NCBI GenBank assembly: GCA_030267125.1
Contig: JAJDJJ010000013.1
Coordinates: 1 to 40,208 of the forward strand
Length of the DNA: 40,208 bases
Direction of reading: 5' to 3'
Origin: Bacteroidales bacterium OttesenSCG-928-B11
GTDB lineage: Bacteria; Bacteroidota; Bacteroidia; Bacteroidales; WCHB1-69
Numbering within the stretch: position 1 is the stretch's first letter; each line of letters starts with the position of its first letter. Positions 9,701-16,143 of the stretch are shown here, one piece after another. The position numbers and the translations under genes were made by a program. Below the pieces are notes generated by a model that worked only from the letters and a program-made list of their open reading frames with translations, was not told the origin of the DNA and searched no databases.

Positions 9701-10201
9701 GAGGAAGAATCCGAACATTCCATTAATGAAGACGGATTTATGCTAAAAGGATTTCACAATAAAATAAAAGTTTCTGATGAAGGATTAGATGATGATGACA
9801 CATTTGCAAATGACATTGCAAAATATGCAAGAATACCAGGGGAGGTTATTACGAGGCATTTCAATTTGAAAATTAGTGATGATTTTCGGTTTTCTTATAT
9901 GCCTAATAATGCAATACCAATAACAATTTTTGAAAACTGGAACGATTGTACAGACAGAGATTCTACAGAAAACCGCTCAAACGGGCATCATTTTATGATT
10001 GATAGGAAATCAATGCTTGAAATTTTGCAAAAAAATAATTTCTGTTTACTTATTGAATGTGTTGTCAACCGCTCAAAAGAGAAAAGCTATTCAAAAGGGA
10101 AACACAAATATTCTGAATTTGTATCATTATACTTACTATATCCAAATGGAAAAATCGAATCGACAAGCAGAAATATTAATCTTAGGGAAAAAGATTATTA
10201 A
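3797..10201 (+). CDS. Giant STAND/NACHT-type NTPase with nuclease-like N-terminus, putative anti-phage sensor
   Basis: A 2134-aa protein with three visible parts. Residues 1 to about 170 start with a GDDFHVLWSIRKSLELL segment, then VTVEGV-like and SQLKYST blocks; the acidic residue, beta-strands and Q-x-K spacing resemble PD-(D/E)XK/DUF4297-type effector nucleases (inference). Residues about 285-560 form a P-loop ATPase: Walker A GAGYGKST (320-327), Walker B LLLVIDAAD (D422), and an arginine-bearing sensor strand ITTRT (456-460), as in STAND ATPases. From about 600 to the end it is mainly long amphipathic helices, like the ligand-sensing repeats of Avs/NLR-like proteins. A His-rich stretch lies near 1795-1815. 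It begins 5 nt after the AbiEii stop, and a small gene overlaps its 3' end. I expect oligomerisation on sensing a phage protein, then activation of the N-terminal effector. The exact family is not named with certainty. Confidence 0.75.
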   Translation: MDKKNRVISDAPESNAGDDFHVLWSIRKSLELLNTDNSALKAITVEGVLPKEAKKLDPTGFLFLGVDITEYFGGENFQNANRVIFSQLKYSTRNADANWTINSISKANKNKNDSFSGSIIHRLSCIFTTYLNAYDRDIVLQKVKLKLVTNRNVAKGAISLINDIQTYLHSTTSPTLAKLKSQFPKYEEEIDLLKKASKLKVNDFIDFLKLLDFSDCGIDSRFAQKQKAVEAIVQFAGMSGSQFAELNVFVRDKMMPENRSKNLITEKDVLSFFGFGQVKDLFPAPSQIETCKNYIERKCYSELRNNIINDIKNKFYLHAGAGYGKSTFVNHLTESLPEGSESILFDCYGGGTYSDPSDRRHKHEWGILQIASEMAHKVGTPFLLMQNGMPEQYLRELKKRLQQGVNILKVQNPRAVLLLVIDAADNSLTAANTLNEKSFVADLIQETLPEGCKLLITTRTSRKDLFDFTANEFIPLQIEAFNKDETSVYLKSIRPEVSEKFIETFHQLTNGIPRVQSYTLRTQEANLEEILNPLRPDGKNLNDIFADQIKTASRRLGDQEEARIILKYLANLPRPIPLSILTLVSDIKQEVVMDFIVDLYPGLVLSKEQISFKDEDFETYLKDTYSFNEIDYKIIAENMLNAADENEYCCINLAHFLLKSNNAVQLQQIVLQQTHISAVSEPLQQKQLLIDRTRLALGSANKATDKATFIRLQLLAAETAKTNATLRSILIENADLVALYGISENNKDNYSFDRSWYGAYYAKKAAALSRNPQFHNQAKEYLKEADSWFHWCSRQKKEDYFNRDYRITIEDIKNATEAYLNIFGIDEAIKYISSWQPKGFVFQVIKELTYSLLDQKRSGIVIELLRRNNIHVHIQLSFIQFLSEYGIIPDNIDFDKIVETITHFKGKLSHTLKELIINFCELLALKKYDKQTILTLLQLLGDCIPEHLPRFYQSGFDNKEETTLFDISCRGKSLISILSNTEVTIDDFLPNTVKEKLDLKEYDERKYAEDQKREYNRLYGFALPYYKLRIETYLGIVSRDNFKAIFNTLAKQTKDNWELRHYHYDVVGLFDFIACRFLDILPFVDDKEHLLNQIHDTFLRNKDSKKTHILITTADRISKINTDEIHKLALKFCNQADDIIRNDLLTLDDVNNYYIKATRALNRIDTSFGQRFFLKAINVVHKIDDNAYHQIRAIHSISNIGLPQPSPELAFEFGRFVEYTKTILSGYEHFPMKESLYAIANIDPGSSLAFLCRWDHRKILELDDYAGKLFDKLYEMGLIDGVYNAALWSLSPYFYFDDIQFFQSLEKKLIDFTQQSLVNEKRKFVKQLIWDIKLSSHINWRRSYLNQLKEVLQRNAIDAEIISDLNGYIQKINTLKPEESYTSSYQPDEKEEFDWESFIKDIDFLKVEDIENVIEKIKTGKEDFRHNASSDFIICISSKCSLSQQVLFFEVICEISPSLIGYYNFKSIIKKLLEDWEDNPLVMEWSESNFEKIFKIWLPYLIDEHNDSSLTYYINDLAKTFDIQNEKLAQVVVNSLPDIVSNLSSEDLYRLIDVTSIGLTKEDSQVIIQETIKKWNQPIKNDFADGIFSEELIPASSSDECIANVFRYALGYPDRQMRWKAAHALRRLINYSPKQSILQFLVQNQDKKTCIPFQNKDYTFFWMSSKLYLWMTINRIANENPQKLQSIIQEIINEAINPSQLHLLIQLFVKRTCSILCKAGMMENSEHLLQEIEKPFINDVREILPNITVDKDNWRFNFDHLDTIPYWYNNLGDFFDLGGTKIAALAQDIICDTWHFHGNVHDINHVHTANGDWHLTSNRQGGIPQIENLQTYYEYHAMFCVAGKLLKSKKLKDKGWRTFEEWLSSYATVWENKWLSDLRDPEPFLPIMHQIDSNNENWNTVIDWKEYEDYIGLCENKYLVTNSDIAKHYWKDYENIQVESAFVSVDKAQSLVFTLNDFENYHLYAIPSEEESEHSINEDGFMLKGFHNKIKVSDEGLDDDDTFANDIAKYARIPGEVITRHFNLKISDDFRFSYMPNNAIPITIFENWNDCTDRDSTENRSNGHHFMIDRKSMLEILQKNNFCLLIECVVNRSKEKSYSKGKHKYSEFVSLYLLYPNGKIESTSRNINLREKDY

Positions 10202-10832
10202 AGAATTAAGCAATGAAGATGATGATAGACTTGCTTTGCTCGAAAAGTGGATGGGACATTATATTGCTGAACTCATTGATAAAGCCGAAAACGCAAAAAC
10301 TGAAAAGGAAAGAACAGCGTTTCAAAAAGAATGTTTTGATACCATACTAAAGTTATGGGATAAACGCAGTACATTATCTATCGAAAGTCTACCATTGGGG
10401 CGAATAAAAATTGCTATTGATATTCTTAATGAAATTCAAAGGCAAAAGAATATATGGGAACAAATGCGTTTTGCAAACCCAACATCATGGGAAAGTTTAG
10501 CCGTTAAAATTCATGATGCACAAATGGATGCTATAAGAATTTGTATTCAAGCAGCAATAGCGGAGAATGCAATGGAGCAAGAAAAAGTTTGGGTAAATGA
10601 ATATAGCGAGACATTATCATCAGAAGAGAAAGAGATCATTGAAAAGTTGGATTATTTCTTAGAAGAGCCTTCACCAGCGATAATTTATGTATTTGATGAC
10701 GACAAAGTAGATTCAAAAAAGGTTGAGAAAAGTAAAATTGAAAAAGCGTTTGACAGATTAGAAAGTATTAATGAAGAACAAAAGAAAGCTATTCAAAAAC
10801 TAAAAGAAACACTTGCTAAACAAGTACTGTAA
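10146..10832 (+). CDS. Small helical partner protein of the STAND NTPase
   Basis: A 228-aa protein, predicted almost entirely alpha-helical and charged, with no signal peptide or membrane segment. Recognisable blocks are a LLEKWMGHYIAELIDKAENA stretch at the N-terminus and KECFDTILKLWDKR just after it. The last 40 residues look like a coiled coil (KIEKAFDRLESINEEQKKAIQKL). The chosen ATG at 10146 overlaps the STAND gene by 56 bp in another frame, implying tight coupling; the open frame extends further upstream to 9999 but only through STAND coding sequence. From memory, similar proteins sit next to such large STAND genes in other bacteria, so it is probably a dedicated subunit or regulator. 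Its activity is unknown. Confidence 0.7.
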   Translation: MEKSNRQAEILILGKKIIKELSNEDDDRLALLEKWMGHYIAELIDKAENAKTEKERTAFQKECFDTILKLWDKRSTLSIESLPLGRIKIAIDILNEIQRQKNIWEQMRFANPTSWESLAVKIHDAQMDAIRICIQAAIAENAMEQEKVWVNEYSETLSSEEKEIIEKLDYFLEEPSPAIIYVFDDDKVDSKKVEKSKIEKAFDRLESINEEQKKAIQKLKETLAKQVL

Positions 10833-10972
10833 AAAATAATACGAAAAAAGGAGACAAATCAAGTAAAAAAGGACTTTCTTTATGATTTTTGAAAAGAACA
10901 ATGTTTTTTAACAAACATGCCTCTAGGGAAAATATATAAGGCTGAATTAAAATGAATTTATAGTGTAATATT

Positions 10973-13609
10973 ATGGAAAATAAAAGAGTTAATCACGAAA
11001 AAAAAGAAATTAAAATAATTCTTAATCCTGAAAAGGATATTCATGCTGCAGGTTTTACAGATAACAATATAGTACATCAGCTTGAGTTAAAACAAGTAAA
11101 ACAAATTATTGAAAATCTTAAAGAAACTGGGAAAGGATATTGTCCTGATAAATTTTTTCGCAGAGTACATAATACTATCACGCTAACAGGTACACGAGGA
11201 AGTGGGAAAACATCTTTTCTGTATTCCCTTTTTAATGAGATAAAGACTCAAAAAGATATTTTGACTTTGGAAATTGTGGATCCTACTTTAACAGAAGAAA
11301 AAGGACATATCTTTTTAAATATAGTAGCTAGGATTAAAGAAAGAATAGATAGAAATATTGATTCCAAAAACATTAAAATTGGCAGTGAAAAACTTGACAA
11401 ATGGAATAAGTGCTTAAATGACCTTGCAGCAGGATTACCTATGTTAGACGGAATAAATGGAGGACTCGATCCAAGCGATTGGAATGATACCACTTTTGTC
11501 ATGCGAGATGGATTGAGGCGAGTTGCCGGGGCAAATAATCTAGAATCCTATTTTCATGAATATGTTAAACAATCTCTTGATCTGTTAAATAAAGATTATT
11601 TGTTTATTGCATTTGATGATGTAGATACAGATTTTGCAAAAGGTTGGCCTGTGTTGGAAACCCTTCGAAAATATTTGACTTCTCCCCAGATTATAACTTT
11701 CCTTAGTGGAGACCTTGATTTATACTCATTTTTAGTGCGTAAGAAGCAATGGAAGAATTTTGGAAAAACCTTATTGAAAAATGAATATGATAAAGACGAT
11801 ATATATGTAAATGAATATCCGGAATTAGTGGAAAAATTGGAAAGTCAATATATGCTCAAATTATTAAAACCTGAATACAGGGTCACATTATCAACACTTG
11901 CATCCAAACTAGCTTCTAATGAAATTAAAATATACTTGAAAGAAGACAAAACTGAAAACAAATTATCTCAAAAATATTCTTTTTATGTAGAAAATGCATG
12001 GGGGATAAAAGGAGATAATATGAAAAACGTTTATATCAAATTCTTGACAAGTTTACCATTACGTTCTCAATTATCCTTATTAAATACATTTAGCGCAATT
12101 GACTCAATTCAAGAAGAATTTCAAAGCCCCAATAATCAACGCCATCAGATAACTAAAGGAATTTCTGATGTATTTTATAGTGAATTACGCACGGCTAATG
12201 TTGATATTTGGGAAATGATTAATGGATACGGGTTAATAAATATTTATTTGTTAAAATTTTTATTAGACAATAAAATATTGGATGAAGCAAGTCAGTTTTT
12301 CCCGAAACTGAACAATCCCTCTCTTGATGGTGCTGTTGTTGCAATAGGAGCAGTTTTATCGGAAAGAATATCTTCAAGTCCATTTGAAATGTTTGATCAT
12401 ATAATTCGAGTTTCGAATATAGTATCAAAAGCTAATACATGGACGTTAAAAGCTAAAAACACACTTCCAAATATTGAAAATTTTGTAGCACATAGTCGAA
12501 GTTTGTTTGATTATGGATTGCGAAAAACGGCATCATTGCAGAGTTCATATATCGTTTCTTTTGAATATATACCACAGAATGAAGGCCTTATACCAATAAA
12601 GACGTTGCAAGAAAGAGATAAAACGGGAAGAGATGAGAATGATTTGAGATTAGATGAAATCTTTGAAAAAAGTCACATATTATATAATCATATCGGCACT
12701 TTACCTGCAATCGGAATACAAGATATAAAAGGTGCAAATAACACTTTTTATTCTTTCTTCAATATATTAGCAGCCATAGGTGATATTATTCAACAAGATG
12801 ATGTGAAAAATATGAAGGATGAATTCGTTCGAATGGCTCAATTCCGAACTTTTCCGCTTTATTTCAATACGAATCAACGTTTTTCTGTAGAGGAAAGAAG
12901 TGGTTATGGTGAAGACATTTCAACAGTTTTATCGGACGAACAGAATAATGAAATTATGTCTTTTGTTCAAAAAATTGATACTTGGAAAAAATCATGGAAA
13001 GATGATATTATTCCACCATATTTATTAGGAAGAATCATGGTTAGGACTGCATCTACTTTCCCAAATATTGAGTTAAATCCAGAAATGAAGGTTGGGAATT
13101 TACTCCATCGTCAAATAATAGCATTCTTAAATGCAATATTGATTGAAGAAATTATGGAAAATCAAGGGAATAGCAGATTAAGATTAAACAATCCAACAAA
13201 TTCTGATCAAATTTTCATTGATAATTTCAAAAGTAATGTGAACGACCATCCTCTATTTAATTTTATATTTAATTGTCCATTATTGCAGTCATATATTAAT
13301 CCGGAATTATTTGATAAAATAGGCATTGATAGTCCGAAAATTAACATTTATTCGACTTTGTCAAATTTGAATATAAAAGGAATGGTAGTAGTTAAAAATG
13401 AATTATCAAAACGGAATAGAACCATTAAAGATACTAAAGAAGATACCAATGTTTTGATTGAATATTTTAAAGAAAGAGAAATCGACCAAGCGATTGTCAA
13501 TTTTGACCGTGTAAAGAAAGCAATATTAAAATTATTTACCAACAAAAGAGTTTTAAGCACAATGGTAAATAATCATTTAAATAGAATTCAGAATAGTGAT
13601 CAATGGTAG
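10973..13609 (+). CDS. rdrA: RADAR system ATPase RdrA
   Basis: An 878-aa P-loop ATPase, the first gene of a RADAR anti-phage operon. Walker A GTRGSGKT is at residues 73-80 and Walker B LFIAFDDVD at about 210-218, followed by an ITFLSGDLDLYS sensor region near 241-252. The remainder is helical without other recognised domains. RdrA is reported to form ring assemblies that act with RdrB on phage infection. The assignment rests on the P-loop plus the immediately downstream large adenosine-deaminase gene; the two overlap by 7 nt. The 140-nt gap upstream suggests its own promoter, although no strong TAnnTTTG box is visible there. Length is close to that of described RdrA proteins. No accessory membrane gene of the SLATT or Csx27 type is adjacent. 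Confidence 0.87.
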   Translation: MENKRVNHEKKEIKIILNPEKDIHAAGFTDNNIVHQLELKQVKQIIENLKETGKGYCPDKFFRRVHNTITLTGTRGSGKTSFLYSLFNEIKTQKDILTLEIVDPTLTEEKGHIFLNIVARIKERIDRNIDSKNIKIGSEKLDKWNKCLNDLAAGLPMLDGINGGLDPSDWNDTTFVMRDGLRRVAGANNLESYFHEYVKQSLDLLNKDYLFIAFDDVDTDFAKGWPVLETLRKYLTSPQIITFLSGDLDLYSFLVRKKQWKNFGKTLLKNEYDKDDIYVNEYPELVEKLESQYMLKLLKPEYRVTLSTLASKLASNEIKIYLKEDKTENKLSQKYSFYVENAWGIKGDNMKNVYIKFLTSLPLRSQLSLLNTFSAIDSIQEEFQSPNNQRHQITKGISDVFYSELRTANVDIWEMINGYGLINIYLLKFLLDNKILDEASQFFPKLNNPSLDGAVVAIGAVLSERISSSPFEMFDHIIRVSNIVSKANTWTLKAKNTLPNIENFVAHSRSLFDYGLRKTASLQSSYIVSFEYIPQNEGLIPIKTLQERDKTGRDENDLRLDEIFEKSHILYNHIGTLPAIGIQDIKGANNTFYSFFNILAAIGDIIQQDDVKNMKDEFVRMAQFRTFPLYFNTNQRFSVEERSGYGEDISTVLSDEQNNEIMSFVQKIDTWKKSWKDDIIPPYLLGRIMVRTASTFPNIELNPEMKVGNLLHRQIIAFLNAILIEEIMENQGNSRLRLNNPTNSDQIFIDNFKSNVNDHPLFNFIFNCPLLQSYINPELFDKIGIDSPKINIYSTLSNLNIKGMVVVKNELSKRNRTIKDTKEDTNVLIEYFKEREIDQAIVNFDRVKKAILKLFTNKRVLSTMVNNHLNRIQNSDQW

Positions 13610-15954
13610 ATTATTGCATTCGACAAATATTGATGGATAAGCAAACACTTGATGATTATGAAAATAATCGTCAAGTTGAATGGAAAGATATTAAAAGGCG
13701 ACTATTATTAAATGAGCGACTTGTCAATCCTCATATCCCAGATCATTTTTTAAGGGCAACAATAGATAATTATTTGCCGAATGAAAGTGTTTGCTGCCTA
13801 TCTGACTTGCTAACATTAGGACTATATTCTTTGGTGGAGAAGTATATTATTCCACAAAATGGGAAATTATATATCAGTAAAGACGTTTTTAGTAAATGGC
13901 AAGAATTACTGACATTTTGTCCTCCATTGTTATTAATTGCGTCTTATCTTTATTATACGGATAAGGATGTTGCTGACATTACGAATTATATTGAAACCTA
14001 TATTTCAAAAAACACAAGATATACAGCAATATTGCCACCTTATATAGACAATTTTGAAACTTTCATTGGTGATAATAAAGGAGTTAATGATCTACATATT
14101 CATTTGAATGGAAGTACTGAAACAGATGTCATTTGGCAAGATGCATTAAATTACCCAAACAAGATAAGAAAAAAATATAGAGCGGTTTTTGGTAATGATT
14201 TGGTAATAGAGCAAAACGAACAAGAATGTATTTTCAAAGATCCGAATCAGCTTTATGAATTATTAGAAAGGGCAAGAGCATTACGACTTTATCTCATTAC
14301 AGCCATCAATAGAAGTAATTTACCATATCCAAATACGGATGCAGTAGTTTTCGATTATACTAAAAACTTGATTAGAGACGAACACCCATTAAAAACAAGA
14401 TATGCTCTAAAAGATGTTACTGAACTAGAATGCGAGTGTTTAATGTATATAAATCTTTTCCAAACACTTGAACAAAATTCTAATGATAAAAAAACAGAAA
14501 TAGCGAAAGCTTTTCATCACTATTTGCTAATATTAGGTTCCATCAATCGGTTTGTAGTTCAACAGATACATCAAAATGGTTTTCAACAGTTTCAAAAAAT
14601 CACACTGAATGATATTCGTTCTTTTTCTGAAGAAAAATATGGAAAACGTTTTTCTCAATTGAGTGGGAATAATAATTCAATGTCAAACTTCAATACTTTG
14701 GAGGGCCGTTTTGCACCCAAAATGACACCAAAGGAAATAGATTCTCATATCAATAAAATAAGGTTAGGATGGTATGGCTTCAAAAATGATAATAATTCAG
14801 CGGAGTTAAATCTTGTATCTCATTTTATAAAGAAGCGAAGTTCTTATCAAGAAAAATATCGTCATGAAGAATTAAGGAATAATCTTTGGATTCAGGCAAA
14901 TGCAATTCTATCTTTAATGCAAGATGAAGAATGGATGAAATATCCCAAATCAGACATAGAGAAAAAATCATTTCACAAATTAGTAGGCATTGACGCTGCT
15001 GCAAGTGAATTTGATGCACCACCAGAGGTTTTTGCTCCAACTTATCGTTTATTACGTAATAATGGGGTCAGAAATTTTACATATCATGTAGGAGAAGATT
15101 TTTCTCATATTATTAGTGGACTTCGCGCAATATATGAAACAATTGAATTTCTAGAATTTGAATCGGGAAATCGAATCGGTCATGCGACAGCTTTAGGTGT
15201 ATCCCCGCAATTATGGAAAGAACGGATAGGAGAAAAAATATATATCAGACGAGGAGAGTGGGTGGACAATCTGATTTTTGTCTATGAATTATTAAAATCA
15301 AATTGTTGTTACACGATAAAAATAAACGATATAAAAAATGCGATTCAAAATGAAATATGCAATATCTATGGCGATAGTTTTGAATATTCTATGGATGAAA
15401 TAATCGCAGCATGGAAGTCACGAAAATGGGATCCAGAACTAGTGCTCTGTGAATCATATACAGATGCTCAAGTGCAGAACTTTAATGAGTTGGAATGGAA
15501 GAGTATTCAAAATTCAAAATTTTCAACAAAAGTAAAAGAAATAATACGAAAATATCATGACCCTTCATTTAGAAAAAACTATGATGTTATGATATTGGTG
15601 GATTTTAAATTAATTGATGTCCCATTAATAAAAAGAATACAGTCAAAAATAGCAAGAATATTAAAGAAGAAAAATATTATAATAGAAACTCTTCCTACAA
15701 GTAATGTGCGAATAGGAATTTATAAATCACATATTGAACATCATATTAAAGATTGGATGAAAGTTCGTTTTTTTAAAAATAACTTAAAAATAGTAGTTGG
15801 AAGCGATGATGCAGGAGTCTTTGCTTCTAATATTTACAATGAATATGCAAATATTTACTGTAATTTGACATATAATGATAGAATGAGGCATAATGAAGCT
15901 ATGAAAGTGATTGAAAATTTGAATAAAAATGGAAGAATCTACAAATTCACGTAA
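13603..15954 (+). CDS. rdrB: RADAR system adenosine deaminase RdrB
   Basis: A 783-aa divergent adenosine deaminase. The zinc-binding HxH lies in DLHIHLNGS (H165, H167). A HVGEDF block (495-500) provides the third histidine and catalytic acid region, RIGHATALG (524-532) the conserved motif, and GSDDAGVF (733-740) the aspartates of the active site. Family proteins of this size form large shells with RdrA; published work first described adenosine-to-inosine editing of RNA and later ATP/dATP deamination to ITP/dITP, which blocks phage growth. All catalytic motifs are intact, so the enzyme should be active. It starts inside the 3' end of rdrA (7-nt overlap, ATG at 13603), showing a coupled operon. 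A hairpin follows about 90 nt downstream. Confidence 0.9.
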   Translation: MVDYCIRQILMDKQTLDDYENNRQVEWKDIKRRLLLNERLVNPHIPDHFLRATIDNYLPNESVCCLSDLLTLGLYSLVEKYIIPQNGKLYISKDVFSKWQELLTFCPPLLLIASYLYYTDKDVADITNYIETYISKNTRYTAILPPYIDNFETFIGDNKGVNDLHIHLNGSTETDVIWQDALNYPNKIRKKYRAVFGNDLVIEQNEQECIFKDPNQLYELLERARALRLYLITAINRSNLPYPNTDAVVFDYTKNLIRDEHPLKTRYALKDVTELECECLMYINLFQTLEQNSNDKKTEIAKAFHHYLLILGSINRFVVQQIHQNGFQQFQKITLNDIRSFSEEKYGKRFSQLSGNNNSMSNFNTLEGRFAPKMTPKEIDSHINKIRLGWYGFKNDNNSAELNLVSHFIKKRSSYQEKYRHEELRNNLWIQANAILSLMQDEEWMKYPKSDIEKKSFHKLVGIDAAASEFDAPPEVFAPTYRLLRNNGVRNFTYHVGEDFSHIISGLRAIYETIEFLEFESGNRIGHATALGVSPQLWKERIGEKIYIRRGEWVDNLIFVYELLKSNCCYTIKINDIKNAIQNEICNIYGDSFEYSMDEIIAAWKSRKWDPELVLCESYTDAQVQNFNELEWKSIQNSKFSTKVKEIIRKYHDPSFRKNYDVMILVDFKLIDVPLIKRIQSKIARILKKKNIIIETLPTSNVRIGIYKSHIEHHIKDWMKVRFFKNNLKIVVGSDDAGVFASNIYNEYANIYCNLTYNDRMRHNEAMKVIENLNKNGRIYKFT

Positions 15955-16040
15955 TAGAAACTGAAATTAATTGCTTAGAATAAAATACAGATAACAACAG
16001 ACAAAACTATACTTTCTAACTCGAATGAGGTTGCAAAAAC

Positions 16041-16067
16041 TATCTCCAAAAATCATATTTGGAGATA
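16041..16067 (+). terminator. Hairpin downstream of rdrB
   Basis: Perfect 10-bp inverted repeat TATCTCCAAA (16041-16050) / TTTGGAGATA (16058-16067), loop 7 nt. It lies between the convergent rdrB and DUF3987 genes and may stop transcription from either side. The sequence after it (TTGGGAATTC) resembles that after the abiH hairpin (TTGGGGATTT). Confidence 0.45.
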
Positions 16068-16143
16068 TTGGGAATTCAATTACAAGTTGGATAATATTTC
16101 TAATTTAATGTTTGCGACACTGTCGCAAACAATTTGTTGTTTA

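Noticed and set aside
10833..10972. Possible RADAR accessory gene between the small STAND partner and rdrA
   Set aside because: Only 140 bp, no open frame with a membrane segment; the 228-aa gene upstream is soluble and overlaps the STAND gene instead.
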